A model generated the notes under the pieces. It had not been told where the DNA came from. It was given only the letters and a program-made list of their open reading frames with translations, and did no database searches. A stretch of 64,000 bases of DNA from Bog-473 sp963838835. Lineage in GTDB: Bacteria; Actinomycetota; Acidimicrobiia; Acidimicrobiales; RAAP-2. The DNA lies in assembly GCA_963838835.1 (NCBI GenBank), contig CAWITA010000017.1:11806-75805 (forward strand). Direction: 5' to 3'. The stretch's first letter is position 1. Each line of letters opens with the position of its first letter. Below are positions 25,672 to 35,319 of the stretch, in pieces. The position numbers and the translations under genes are program-made.

Positions 25672-26406
25672 GTGGCCCGCCGCCGGCGGCCGGCCTCCGG
25701 CCGCCCCGCGTCGTCGTCGCTGCTGCCATCCGGGGAAGAGAAGACGGCGCGCGTGCGCGCCATGTTCGACACCATCGCGCCCCGCTACGACCTGATGAAC
25801 CGGTTGATGACGCTCGGGCTCGACCAGGCGTGGCGCCGGGGCACCGTGGCCGCGCTCGCCTTGCCCGAAGCCTCGCTGGTGCTCGACCTGGCCTGCGGCA
25901 CCGGTGACCTGTCGCGTCTCGCGCTGCGCCGTGGTTACCGCGTCGTCGGGGCGGATCTCAGCGCCGGCATGTTGGCGGCCAACGGGGCCGCCACCCCGCT
26001 CGTCGAGGCGGACGGCAGCCGCCTCCCCTTCGTCGACGGTGCGTTCGACGGGCTGGTCTGCGGTTACGCCCTGCGCAACTTCACCGCTCTGGCCGACACG
26101 CTGGGCGAGGCCGCCCGGGTGCTGCGCGGGGGCGGCCGTCTCGCCGTGCTCGAGGTCGACGCGCCCCGGTCGCGGCTCTGGCGCGCCGGCTACGACGTGT
26201 GGTTCACCAAGGCGGTCCCGGTCCTCGGCGGCGCCCTGTCCGACAAGGAGGCCTACCGCTACCTCCCCCGCTCGGTGGCGTACCTCCCCCCCGCCCCGGT
26301 CCTGCGCCGGATGCTGCTCGAGGCGGGGTTCTCCGGGGTCAGGATCCGTCCCCTCGCGGGCGGCCTCAGCCAGCTGGTGGTCGCCACCCGCGCCGGCACA
26401 CCGTGA
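25672..26406 (+). CDS. menG: demethylmenaquinone methyltransferase
   Basis: This class I SAM methyltransferase of the UbiE/MenG family performs the last step of menaquinone synthesis. Motifs are AMFDTIAPRYDLMNRLMT, VLDLACGTGDLSRLAL (SAM loop), GYALRNFTALADTLGEAARV and LSDKEAYRYLPRSV. The GTG at 25672 gives 244 residues with a basic leader; the conserved part begins about 20 residues later. It overlaps menF by four bases (GTGA), which supports a quinone role. Confidence 0.88.
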   Translation: MARRRRPASGRPASSSLLPSGEEKTARVRAMFDTIAPRYDLMNRLMTLGLDQAWRRGTVAALALPEASLVLDLACGTGDLSRLALRRGYRVVGADLSAGMLAANGAATPLVEADGSRLPFVDGAFDGLVCGYALRNFTALADTLGEAARVLRGGGRLAVLEVDAPRSRLWRAGYDVWFTKAVPVLGGALSDKEAYRYLPRSVAYLPPAPVLRRMLLEAGFSGVRIRPLAGGLSQLVVATRAGTP

Positions 26407-27683
26407 AGGCCTCCCTCCACGCACGCACCGTGCCGCTCGAATACGGGCCCGACGCCCTGCAATTCGACGGCAGCCCCACCGTGCTCTTCGACCGCCCCGG
26501 CCTGACCCTGGTCGGCTGGGGCACGGCGCGCTTGGTCGAGGCCAACGATGCCGCCGCGGCACTGGCGGCCATCCCCTGCGACGACGCGGTGCGCTGCCCG
26601 GGGTCAGGCGCCGTGGCGCTCGGCGCGCTGCCCTTCGTCGACGCCATGTCCGGGCACCTCGTGATCCCCCGCTTCACCATGGGGATCGCCCACGACGCCG
26701 ACGGCGTGACCCGGCGCTGGGCCACCGCCGTGGGGCCCTCCGAGGTGGCGCTCCCGCAGACCCACGAGCTCTTCGACTCGGTGATCTGGCAGTACGGCGC
26801 CACGCCCGACGTCGCCGCCGACCCCGCCGTCGTGGGTCTCGCGACGGCCATGGACGCCTCGGCCTACGCCGCCCTGGTGGCCCGTGCCGTGGCGCACATG
26901 GGCGAGCCCGGCGCCACCCTGCGCAAGGTGGTCCTCTCCCGCCCCGTCACCGTCCAGCTCGCCGGGCCCCTCCATCTCGCGGCGGTGCTCCGCCGCCTGC
27001 GAGCGGGCGAGCCGAGCTGCACCATCTTCTCCATGCCCGTGCCCGACGGCGCCTTCTTCGGTGCCAGCCCCGAGCTCCTGGTGGCCTGCCACGGCGGCCG
27101 GGTGTCGTGCCACCCCTTGGCCGGCACCGTCGCGCGGGGGGACACCGCGCGCAGCGACGCCGACGCGCAGCGGGACCTGGCCCGGTCCGCCAAGAACCGC
27201 GAGGAGCACCGCTACGTGGTCGAGGAGATCGCGACGGCCCTCGCGCCCTGTTGCGACGAGCTGTCCGTGCCCGACGAGCCATCGCTCGTGGCCTTCCGCT
27301 CGGTGGCCCACCTCGGCACGAGGATCGACGGCCGGTTGGCCCGCCCGATCGCGGTGCTCGAGCTCCTCGAACGGCTGCACCCGACCCCCGCGGTCGGCGG
27401 CACCCCGCGCGCCGAGGCGCTGGAGTTCATCGCGCGCAACGAAGCCGGCGCGCGCGGCTACTGGGCCGGACCGGTCGGCTGGGTCGGCGCCGCCGGCGAG
27501 GGGGAATGGGTGATCGGCATCCGCAGCGCGCGCCGGCACGACGACGGCACGTCGGTCACGCTGCGCGCCGGCTCCGGCGTCGTCGCCGGCTCGGAGCCCG
27601 AGGCCGAGGCGGTCGAGACCGACGTCAAGCTGGCGACGGTCCTCGAGGCCGTCGTCCCCGGAGCGTCAGCGCAGCTGCGGTGA
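26403..27683 (+). CDS. menF: isochorismate synthase
   Basis: The 426-residue protein has the chorismate-utilising domain: RKVVLSRPVTVQL, FFGASPELLVACHGGRV, CHPLAGTVARGDT, SAKNREEHRYVVEEIA, HPTPAVGGTPRAEALEFI and LRAGSGVVAGSEPEAE. With menG directly before it, menaquinone rather than siderophore synthesis is likely. Its last 18 bases overlap the convergent histidine kinase gene. Confidence 0.9.
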   Translation: MKASLHARTVPLEYGPDALQFDGSPTVLFDRPGLTLVGWGTARLVEANDAAAALAAIPCDDAVRCPGSGAVALGALPFVDAMSGHLVIPRFTMGIAHDADGVTRRWATAVGPSEVALPQTHELFDSVIWQYGATPDVAADPAVVGLATAMDASAYAALVARAVAHMGEPGATLRKVVLSRPVTVQLAGPLHLAAVLRRLRAGEPSCTIFSMPVPDGAFFGASPELLVACHGGRVSCHPLAGTVARGDTARSDADAQRDLARSAKNREEHRYVVEEIATALAPCCDELSVPDEPSLVAFRSVAHLGTRIDGRLARPIAVLELLERLHPTPAVGGTPRAEALEFIARNEAGARGYWAGPVGWVGAAGEGEWVIGIRSARRHDDGTSVTLRAGSGVVAGSEPEAEAVETDVKLATVLEAVVPGASAQLR

Positions 27684-29174
27684 GTGGACGGGGGTCGGCC
27701 CGCCGACGCCCGCCGCGACGTGGATCGCCGCGAGCGGGACCTTGACCACCAGGGTCGCCCCGCCGGCCGGGGTCGAGCGCACCTCGGCGCTTCCGTGCAG
27801 CGCTTCGGCGATGGCCTGCACGATGGCGAGCCCCAGACCGGTCCCCGCGGCCGAGCGGGACGGGTCGCCCTGGTAGAAGCGGTCGAAGACGCGGGCGGCC
27901 TCGCCGGACGCGATCCCCGGGCCGTTGTCGGACACCTGGATGTAGCCCATTTTGCCGACCACGCCGGTCGACACGGAGACGTCGGTGCCCGACGGCGTGT
28001 GCGCCAGCGCGTTGCGGACGAGGTTGTGGGCCACCTGCGCCAGGCGCTCCGCGTCCCCGAGCACGATCACCGGGCCACCGGCCTCGAGCGTCAGGTGGTG
28101 GCCGTGCGGAACCGCATTCGAGTCGCCCACCGCGTCGGCGCAGATGCGGTGCAGGTCGACCGGCTTCGCCAGGAGCGGCCGCCCCCGGTCCAGCTCGGCC
28201 AGCAGGAGCAGGTCCTCGACCAACCCGCCCATGCGGGTCGCCTCCTCCTCGATCCGCTTCAGGGCCCTGCGCCGCCCCGCCTCGTCGGAGAAGCCGCCGC
28301 GGCCCAGCAGCTCGGCGTACCCGCGTATGGAGGTGAGCGGCGTCCGCAGCTCGTGCGACGCGTCGGCCACGAACTGGCGCAAGCGCTCCTCGGAGGCGGA
28401 CTTCTCGGAGAAGGCCCCCTCGATCTGGGCCAACATCTCGTTCAGGGCCGAGCCGAGCCGCCCCACCTCCGTGTTGGAGCGTCCTTCGGGGACACGTCGG
28501 GTCAGGTCTCCCGACGCGATGGCGTCGGCGGTTCCCGCCATCTGGCGCAACGGCCGCAGGCCTCGGCTCACCACGAGCAAGGCCAGCACGCCCATGGCGA
28601 GCAGCACGGCCAGGCTGGCGATCAGTTCCACCTTGCGCAGCGAGGCGAGCGTGTCGTTGGTCGGGTTGAGCGAGATCGACGTCACCAGCGTCCCCTGGGG
28701 AACCGTGACGGCCACGGTACGGTACGCGCCGTCGGGGTCGCCGGTGCTGCCGAGGATCACTGCGTCGGGGTCGGGGACGAAGGTCCCGGAGTAGCGCCCG
28801 ACCTTGACGTGGCGGTAGATGTCGGGCACCTGCTGGACGGGAATGTCCTTGGTCAAGATGGGCGCCGGATCGGGGTGGGTGGGCGACCCGGAGGGGCGGC
28901 GCAGGATCACCTGCCCACTGCGGTCGAGGAGGGTGAGGAACACATCGGAGGAAACCCGCCGAGAGAGGGCCGTCTTGTTGACCGGCGCGCCCCGGTGCTC
29001 GGCCGCCGCGAAGGTGAGGTAGTTGAAGCCGAGCGCCTCGTTCTGGGCCAGGGTGTTGTCGGCCTGCCCGAAGAGGAACGAGCGCACCGAGGCGTAGGTC
29101 ACCACGTCGGCCACCAGCAGGCCGGCCACCAGCAGCAACGCCATGACGGCGACGAGCCGCTTTTGAAGGCTCAT
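27666..29174 (-). CDS. membrane sensor histidine kinase (MprB/TcrY type)
   Basis: The 502-residue protein has TM1 at about residues 8-28, an extracytoplasmic domain to about 170, TM2 (IASLAVLLAMGVLALLVV), then a HAMP linker. The HisKA H-box is DASHELRTPLTSIRGYAELL and the ATPase has N, G1 and G2 boxes (LVRNALAHTPSGT, VSDNGPGI, GTGLGLAIV). It is translated with the OmpR-type regulator upstream (ATGA overlap). The signal is unknown; this layout in actinobacteria often senses envelope stress. Confidence 0.92.
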   Translation of the reverse strand: MSLQKRLVAVMALLLVAGLLVADVVTYASVRSFLFGQADNTLAQNEALGFNYLTFAAAEHRGAPVNKTALSRRVSSDVFLTLLDRSGQVILRRPSGSPTHPDPAPILTKDIPVQQVPDIYRHVKVGRYSGTFVPDPDAVILGSTGDPDGAYRTVAVTVPQGTLVTSISLNPTNDTLASLRKVELIASLAVLLAMGVLALLVVSRGLRPLRQMAGTADAIASGDLTRRVPEGRSNTEVGRLGSALNEMLAQIEGAFSEKSASEERLRQFVADASHELRTPLTSIRGYAELLGRGGFSDEAGRRRALKRIEEEATRMGGLVEDLLLLAELDRGRPLLAKPVDLHRICADAVGDSNAVPHGHHLTLEAGGPVIVLGDAERLAQVAHNLVRNALAHTPSGTDVSVSTGVVGKMGYIQVSDNGPGIASGEAARVFDRFYQGDPSRSAAGTGLGLAIVQAIAEALHGSAEVRSTPAGGATLVVKVPLAAIHVAAGVGGPTPVHSPQLR

Positions 29175-29876
29175 CCTTCTCGGGGCAGCCGGAGGGTGTA
29201 GCCCACGCGTCGGATGGTGTGGATCAGCGCCGGATCACGGTCGTCGATCTTCTTGCGCAGGTAGCTGATGTAGGTCTCGACGATGTTCGGGTCACCGTGG
29301 AACTCGAAGCCCCAGACGTTGTCGAGCAGCTCTGATTTGGAGATGACGCGGCGCGCGTTCTCGAGCAGGTAGCGCAACAGGTTGAACTCGGTCGCCGTCA
29401 GCTCGATGGCCTGGTCGCTGCGCCACACCTCGTGGGTGTCCACGTTCATGGTCAGGTCGGCGAACTGCACGGTCGACGTGTCCGCCGCGGCCACCTCCCC
29501 GGCCCGGCGCAGGATGGCCCCGACGCGCGCCATCAGCTCTTCCACGCTGAAGGGCTTCGTCACGTAGTCGTCACCCATGCTGAGGCCTTCGACCTTTTCC
29601 TGGGTGGTGTCCCGCGCGGTGAGGAAGACGATGGGCATCTGCTCGCCCTGATTGCGCAGGCGCCGGCAGACCTCGGTGCCGTCGAAGTCGGGAAGCATCA
29701 CGTCGAGCATCACCAGGTTGGGCCGGAAGGAGCGCACCTGCTCGATGGCCTGCGGCGCCGGTGGCCGCCACGCCAACCTGATAGCCCTCGAAGGACAGCG
29801 CGGCCGACAGCAGCTCGGCGATGTTCGGCTCGTCGTCGACGACAAGGATGCGGGCCGGGGGCGGCTCGATCGTCAC
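29171..29876 (-). pseudogene. OmpR/PhoB-family response regulator, interrupted by a frameshift
   Basis: GTG 29876 opens the receiver domain (ARILVVDDEPNIAELLSAAL, then SFEGYQVGVAATGA). The frame then breaks near 29755 inside GGCGCCGCAGG, and the adjacent frame resumes with QAIEQVRSFRPNLVMLDVML (phospho-acceptor Asp) and VFLTARDTTQEKVEGL. KPFSVEELMARVGAILRRA and a winged-helix effector (LTATEFNLLRYLLENARRVI, ELLDNVWGFEF) follow. All conserved residues survive if one base is corrected, so I expect a functional regulator partnered with the kinase that overlaps it. Confidence 0.85.
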
Positions 29877-29904
29877 GTCACCGCGTTGCCGCGTCCGCTC
29901 GCGT

Positions 29905-30726
29905 TCATCTCGACCGGACGGGAGCCTCGGCGCTGGTGGTGTCGGTACTCGAGACGCCGCCGACCTCCGGGGTCCGGGCCGACGGGAGGGATTCCTGCCC
30001 GCGCGTGCCGGCCAGGGCGTGGGCGACGCGGCCCAAGCCCCACCAGGTGACCAGACCGAGCGCCTCGATGACGATGATCGACGACATCTTCGAGTCACCA
30101 GCCGCTCGGTCGACGAAGCTGATCGGCACCTCGGTGATGGCGGCGCCGTGTTGGCTGGCCCGGTACGTCATCTCGATCTGGAAGCCGTAGCCTTCGGCCC
30201 TGACCGCTTCGAGGTCGAGCCGGCGCAGGATCCGCGCCGAGTAGGCCCGGTAGCCCGCCGTCGAGTCGGCCACGCCGAGCCCGAGCACCTTGGAGGCGTA
30301 GATGTTGCCGCCGCGCGACAACAAGTGGCGGTGCCAGGCCCAGTTGGGGATCGACCCGCCCTCGACGTAGCGACTACCGATGGAGACGTCGAAGCCGTTC
30401 TCGAGTGGCTCCACCAGCGACGGCAGCGCGGCCGGATCGTGGGAGAAGTCGGCGTCGATCTCGACGAAGGCGTCGTAGCCCCGCTCGAGGCCCCAGGCGA
30501 AGCCCGCCCGGTACGCGCTGCCCAGGCCCGACTTCCCGGCGCGGGCGAGCAGGTGCAGGTCGGGCAGCTCGGCGGCGGCCGCGCGCACGAGGTCGGCCGT
30601 GCCGTCGGGACTGCCGTCGTCGACCACGAGCACGCCGGCGCTGGGAAGGCACTCGTGGATCCGGCGCAGCATCCGCTCGATGTTCTCGGACTCGTTATAG
30701 GTCGGGATGACCACCAGCGGTCGCAT
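29905..30726 (-). CDS. polyprenol-phosphate mannose synthase-like glycosyltransferase (GT2)
   Basis: Starting at ATG 30726 the protein opens VVIPTYNESENIERML and has the nucleotide/metal motifs VVDDGSPDGTADLV and FVEIDADFSHDPAALP, plus GSRYVEGGSIPNW and STAGYRAYSA. These define the DPM1/Ppm1 subfamily, which loads mannose from GDP-Man onto a polyprenol phosphate at the inner membrane face. It has no C-terminal membrane domain. The GT87 enzyme at 34029 could use its product. It has 273 residues with a variable Ser/Thr tail. Confidence 0.88.
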   Translation of the reverse strand: MRPLVVIPTYNESENIERMLRRIHECLPSAGVLVVDDGSPDGTADLVRAAAAELPDLHLLARAGKSGLGSAYRAGFAWGLERGYDAFVEIDADFSHDPAALPSLVEPLENGFDVSIGSRYVEGGSIPNWAWHRHLLSRGGNIYASKVLGLGVADSTAGYRAYSARILRRLDLEAVRAEGYGFQIEMTYRASQHGAAITEVPISFVDRAAGDSKMSSIIVIEALGLVTWWGLGRVAHALAGTRGQESLPSARTPEVGGVSSTDTTSAEAPVRSR

Positions 30727-30851
30727 GAACCGGCATTCTAGGGGTACCCGCCGCGCCCGCTCTGGCGGCCGTCGTTCCGGCGGCCGGCCCTGGTTCTGCG
30801 CCCCCTGGTCGGTCGTCATGCGACCCAGGTTCCCCGGGATCCCTGCGCCGC

Positions 30852-32027
30852 TCAAATGTCGGCGGGTTCCGTGGCGGTCAGCGGTCCGTGCAGCTCCGAC
30901 GGGTCCACCACGGCGTCGGGCCCCTTGCGGAGCTCCCGGACGATCACCTGGACCGCGCCGCCGATGGGGATGCCCACCAGTGCCCCGACGAAGGTGCCCA
31001 ACCCGCCGGCGATCCGGCCGCCGAGCGTGGCACCGACCAGCACGGCGACGAGCACCCAGAACGGATTCAGCCGGACCGTCCTGCTCATGATGACCGGGTT
31101 GAGCACGTGGTTCTCGACCTGCTGGTACACGAGGAAGACGATCAGCATGACGATCCCGGCCGTGACGGAGTGGATGGCGGCGATGACGACGACGGGGACG
31201 CCGGCCAGGAGGCCGCCCACCAGCGGCAACAGGTCGACCAGGGCCACGAAGACGCCCAGGAGCAGCGCGAAGGGGACGCCGAGGATGGCCAGCGTGACAC
31301 CCACGACGACGCCGGCGATCACCGAGGTGAGCCCGTTCCCCAGCATGTAGCCGGTCACCGACCTGATCGACTCGTCGACGACCCGGCGCAAGCGGTCCGC
31401 CGTGGTCGGTCGGAAGAGGCCGAGGAACCCGGACCACAGGCGCGGCGCCTCGAGCATGGTGAAGAAGGTGAGGATGGCGATGGTCGCGATGGCGACGAGC
31501 GTCGAGACGGCGGCCGCACCGACAGAGAACGCCGTGGCCGGCTTCAGCACCTTGGTGATCTGGGAGGTGAGCTTGGTCGAGCCCTCCGAGAGGTACTTCT
31601 GGAGATGCAGGCGAAAGACGAGCCGGCCCAGCGGACCGTGACCCTTCTTGGCCTCACGCACGAGGGTGGGGACTTGTTGGCCGAAATGGACGGCGGCCGT
31701 GACGAGCGGTTCCGTGAACAGGTAGACCAGCCCGATCAGCACCAGCGCTCCGAGCAAGAAGACCAAGAGGACGGCCCCGCCGTGGCTCATGCCCCTGTGG
31801 TGCAGGAAACGGGTGGCGGGGGTCAACAGGAGCGTGATGAAGAAGGCGATGACGGCGTAGACCACGATGGTGCGCAGCGCCCAGAGCCCGAGGATCAACG
31901 CGGCGTTCAGGTCGACGAGCCCGATGACGACCGCGACCGTCACGACGATGTTCGTGAGCGGGATCCCCCGGCGGTCGGCGCTGCCCGACAGCTTCGAGCG
32001 CCAGGTGTCGTGGGCCTCCTCGGGCAT
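30852..32027 (-). CDS. AI-2E family transporter (PerM-like membrane protein)
   Basis: The 391-residue protein from ATG 32027 has about eight hydrophobic segments, with the family feature of a long hydrophilic stretch between helices 3 and 4 (VREAKKGHGPLGRLVF and following). The conserved ending includes PLVGGLLAGVPVVVIAA and QQVENHVLNPVIMSRTV. The family name comes from an AI-2 exporter, but most members have unknown substrates. It is divergent from the flippase-like gene at 32090. Confidence 0.85.
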   Translation of the reverse strand: MPEEAHDTWRSKLSGSADRRGIPLTNIVVTVAVVIGLVDLNAALILGLWALRTIVVYAVIAFFITLLLTPATRFLHHRGMSHGGAVLLVFLLGALVLIGLVYLFTEPLVTAAVHFGQQVPTLVREAKKGHGPLGRLVFRLHLQKYLSEGSTKLTSQITKVLKPATAFSVGAAAVSTLVAIATIAILTFFTMLEAPRLWSGFLGLFRPTTADRLRRVVDESIRSVTGYMLGNGLTSVIAGVVVGVTLAILGVPFALLLGVFVALVDLLPLVGGLLAGVPVVVIAAIHSVTAGIVMLIVFLVYQQVENHVLNPVIMSRTVRLNPFWVLVAVLVGATLGGRIAGGLGTFVGALVGIPIGGAVQVIVRELRKGPDAVVDPSELHGPLTATEPADI

Positions 32028-32089
32028 GAGGCCAGCTTGGCAGCTTTGACCTCCGAAGAGGCGCTTTATCGGGCGGCCGACGTGCAAGC

Positions 32090-33193
32090 ATGAGGGCGAT
32101 GGACCAGGAGGAGCCCGGGGAGGCCGCGCCGCAACCCCAGGACGAGGCGCAACCCCCTGCTCCGCCGAGGGCCGGGCGCCACATCCTGCCCCGCAACGTG
32201 AAGATCACGCTGATGATCGTGCTGCTCTTCTTCGTCGGCGAGTACATCCTCCTCCCCGAGCTCGCCAGCGCACGCAAGGAGTTCCACGCGCTCAGCCACC
32301 TCAACTTCCTCTGGCTCATCCTGGGCGCCCTGCTCGAGGTGGGGGCCCTGGCCGCCTACGCGGAGTTGACCCACACCGTGCTCTCTCCCGGCGCACCCGA
32401 CCGCTTTCGCATCTTTCGCATCAACATGTGGGCTCTGGCCATCAGCCACACACTGCCGGGTGGCACCGTGCCGGGCACCGCCGCCAGTTACCGCTTGCTG
32501 ACCGACTCCGGCGTGTCGGGCAGCACCGCCGCCTTTGGGCTCGCCACCCAGGGCATCGGCTCGGCCGTCGTGCTCAACGTGATCTTCTGGCTGTCCCTCC
32601 TGATCTCGATCCCGTTGCAGGGCTACAACCCGCTCTACGGCTTTGCCGCCATCCTCGGCGTGCTCCTGCTGGCGATCTTCGCCGCCTTGGTCTTCCTCCT
32701 CACCCGTGGGGAGAAGCAGGCCGGCGTCTTCGTGAAGAAGGTGGCCGACCGGCTCCCTTTCGTGCGGGCCGAGACCGTGACCTCGCTCGTCCAGAAGGTG
32801 GCGGACCGCATGAAGATCCTGTTCTCGAGCTCGGAGCTGCTCACGCGTGCCGGCATCTGGGCGACGGCCAACTGGCTGCTTGACGCCGCCTCCCTCTGGG
32901 TCTTCCTGCTGGCGTTCGGGGCCCGCATCTCGCCCATCGACGTGCTCGTGGCCTACGGCCTGGCCAACATCCTGGCCATCATCCCGCTCACCCCGAGCGG
33001 TCTCGGGGTCATCGAGCTGACGATCGTGGCGGTGCTCAAGGGGTTCGGGGTCCCGAGCGGCGTGGCGGCGGCCGGCGTCCTCAGCTGGCGCCTCGTGAAC
33101 TTCTGGCTGCCCATCCCCTTCGGGGGGGCCTCCTACCTCTCGCTGCGCCTGGGCCACGCCGGAACGGCGACGGCCGAGGCCCTTCCCTCCTGA
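32090..33193 (+). CDS. UPF0104/LPG synthase-type flippase-like membrane protein
   Basis: The 367-residue integral membrane protein has about eight helices and a Pro/Gln-rich cytoplasmic N-terminus. Segments such as SHTLPGGTVPGTAASYRLL and IIPLTPSGLGVIELTIVAVL match the lysylphosphatidylglycerol synthase transmembrane family (DUF2156-less, YbhN/AglD type). Members are linked to lipid flipping or glycolipid synthesis. The mannosyltransferase genes nearby make a lipid-sugar role plausible, but that is inference. Confidence 0.8.
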   Translation: MRAMDQEEPGEAAPQPQDEAQPPAPPRAGRHILPRNVKITLMIVLLFFVGEYILLPELASARKEFHALSHLNFLWLILGALLEVGALAAYAELTHTVLSPGAPDRFRIFRINMWALAISHTLPGGTVPGTAASYRLLTDSGVSGSTAAFGLATQGIGSAVVLNVIFWLSLLISIPLQGYNPLYGFAAILGVLLLAIFAALVFLLTRGEKQAGVFVKKVADRLPFVRAETVTSLVQKVADRMKILFSSSELLTRAGIWATANWLLDAASLWVFLLAFGARISPIDVLVAYGLANILAIIPLTPSGLGVIELTIVAVLKGFGVPSGVAAAGVLSWRLVNFWLPIPFGGASYLSLRLGHAGTATAEALPS

Positions 33194-33203
33194 CCGGGTT
33201 GGG

Positions 33204-34012
33204 GTGACCGGTACCGGACGGCCCTCGGTCAGCGCGCGCTGGCTCGCCGCACAGCGGGACCGTCTCGCGCCCACGCGCCCGTCGACGCCCAGCGGCGACG
33301 TGGCGGCCGAGCACCGGCTCTACCACGACGTCGCCGGCGTGTTCGTCGTGCCGGTCGGCCCTTCCGCCGGGGTGACGGCCCGGACGCGGATCGTCGACGC
33401 CGAGGTCGCCCGCGCCCTCGGCCGTGGCGCGGACCAGATCGTCCTCGTCGGGGCCGGGTACGACGGCCGGGCCCTGCGCTTCGGCGGCCGGTCGGAGCGC
33501 TGGCTCGAAGTCGATCTTCCCACCACGCAGGCCGACAAACGGCGCCGGCTCGCCGCGCTCGGCATCGAGCCGGCCGGCGTCGACTACGCCGCGGTCGACC
33601 TCGTCACCGGAGATCTCGACGCCGCCCTCGACGGAGCCGGCCACGACCCGGCCGCACCCTCGCTCTTCGTCTGCGAGAGGGTGCTGGCGTCCCTCACGCT
33701 CGAAGCCACGGTGTCGCTCTGCGAGACGCTGCGCGCGCGTGGGCCGCGCCGGCCAGTGTGCTGGTGGCCTGCTTCGCGGTCGCCCCCGCGGCCAGCGCCG
33801 CCGTGCGAGCCATGCGGAAGGCCGCCGACGCGTGCCGCCGCGTCGGCGGAGAACCGAGGCGCAACGAGTTCCGCCCCGGAGACCCCGAGAAGCTCATGGT
33901 GGTGACCGGTTGGCGGGTCACCCAAGCGGAGTCGTCGGGAGGGAGCAGGCTCGACCCCGGTTCCCACGTGCTCGCCCTCGTGGGCGAGCCCGGTCCCCTC
34001 CGTCAGCGGTGA
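33204..34012 (+). pseudogene. class I SAM methyltransferase (LCMT/PPM family), frameshifted
   Basis: GTG 33204 opens a frame with SARWLAAQRDRL, a short VDAEVARAL helix, the SAM loop QIVLVGAGYDGRALRF, LEVDLPTTQADKRRRL and SLFVCERVLASLTLEATVSL. Near 33748 the frame is lost within GCGCGCGTGGGCCGCGC; the next frame continues ASVLVACFAVAP and EKLMVVTGWRV to the stop at 34012. This resembles the leucine carboxyl methyltransferase/TIGR00027 group, common in actinobacteria, with unknown small-molecule targets. An indel error is the simplest explanation. Confidence 0.72.
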
Positions 34013-34028
34013 GTGACGTCGGGCCCGG

Positions 34029-35300
34029 TCAGCTGCCGGCGCCCGAGGGCGCCAGCGCCCTGCGCCCGGCCCGCACCGGTCGCTCGACCGTCGAGCGCAC
34101 GGTCCGGATCCCCGCCCCGATCACCAGGGCGACACACAAGAGCACATAGCAGTCCGAGAGCGGGATGAGCCAACCCCGTCCAGCGAAGGCCACGCCCGGC
34201 CCGTGCGGCGCCCACCAGTACGGCGCCGCCCAGAAGAGCACGGCCACCCCCAGGGCGTACCACTCGCCGTGACGCGGCCGGTCCGGGGCCAGCGCCAGCC
34301 AGGCCACCAAGAGCACCACCCAGATGAAGTGGTGCGACCACGACACCGGGCTGGCGAGGGACTCGGTGGCCTCGACGACGAGGAGCCCCAGCACCGGCGA
34401 GGAGCGGCGGTAGGCGCCGGCCGCAACGGCCAGGCCCAGCGCGACGACCGTCACCACGAGCACGACGGTGGTCGTGGTCGTGAAGGTCTGGCCCAGCATG
34501 CGCTCGAGCGCGCCGAACAGGCCCTGGTTGCCGATCCACGCCAGGTCTCCCGCCCGCTGTGGGTCGCGGATGTAGTGCGTCCAGTACGCCCAGGAGGTGG
34601 AGGAATTGACGGCGGCGGCAAACAGGGCCGCCCCGCAGAAGGACGCCGCGGCGCGAGCACCCGCGCGACCTTGGCGCGTCAGGAACAGGTAAGGGATCAA
34701 GATGACGGGGGTCACCTTGATCGCGGCCGCCAACCCGACCAGGATGCCTCGGGGCAGCGGCAGGTCCAAAGTGAGGTCGGCCACCACCAGGAGGGCCAAG
34801 ATGATGTTGACCTGGCCGAGCAGGAAGGTCTGGCGTACCGGGTCGAACAAGCACACGGGGAGGAGGAGGGCGAGGGCCCACCACAGCACCGTCCTCCGGT
34901 CGAGGGCGGCACTCACGGCACGCAGGCTCACGGCGATCAACGCGCCCAGCGCGCCCAGGTTCACCCAGGAGAACGCCACCTCGCAGACGCGGGGCGGGAA
35001 GTGCGCCAAGGGCGCGAACAGGAGCGCCGAGAACGGCGGGTAGGTGAAACCGAGATGATCGGTGGGGTAGGTCACGGTGAAGAGGTCGTTCGACGCGGCG
35101 TGCCCCCCGCCGAGCAGATAGGTGCTCAGGTCGAGCTGCTGGTGGACGAGGGCGAGGATCGTGACGCCGATCCCCGCCGTGGCGCACGAAAGGACCGGCC
35201 AGGCCCAGCCCCGGGACGACGCGACCGCCCGCATCCGTGGGGCCAGTCCGTCCCTCGGTGTGGCGTAGGGCGCTACCGGCGCCCGGTGGTGCTCACGCAT
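34029..35300 (-). CDS. GT87-type polyprenol-phosphate-mannose-dependent mannosyltransferase (DUF2029)
   Basis: From ATG 35300 the 423-residue protein has roughly ten helices and the GT-C signature region TVTYPTDHLGFTYPPFSALL, with an acidic first loop. QVNIILALLVVADLTLD, GLAAAIKVTPVILIPY and SPVSWSHHFIWVVLL are typical of PimE-like alpha-1,2-mannosyltransferases. These enzymes take mannose from polyprenol phosphate outside the membrane to build phosphatidylinositol mannosides or glycans. The GT2 at 29905 could provide the donor. Confidence 0.82.
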   Translation of the reverse strand: MREHHRAPVAPYATPRDGLAPRMRAVASSRGWAWPVLSCATAGIGVTILALVHQQLDLSTYLLGGGHAASNDLFTVTYPTDHLGFTYPPFSALLFAPLAHFPPRVCEVAFSWVNLGALGALIAVSLRAVSAALDRRTVLWWALALLLPVCLFDPVRQTFLLGQVNIILALLVVADLTLDLPLPRGILVGLAAAIKVTPVILIPYLFLTRQGRAGARAAASFCGAALFAAAVNSSTSWAYWTHYIRDPQRAGDLAWIGNQGLFGALERMLGQTFTTTTTVVLVVTVVALGLAVAAGAYRRSSPVLGLLVVEATESLASPVSWSHHFIWVVLLVAWLALAPDRPRHGEWYALGVAVLFWAAPYWWAPHGPGVAFAGRGWLIPLSDCYVLLCVALVIGAGIRTVRSTVERPVRAGRRALAPSGAGS

Positions 35301-35319
35301 CTTTCCGCACCCGAGATGA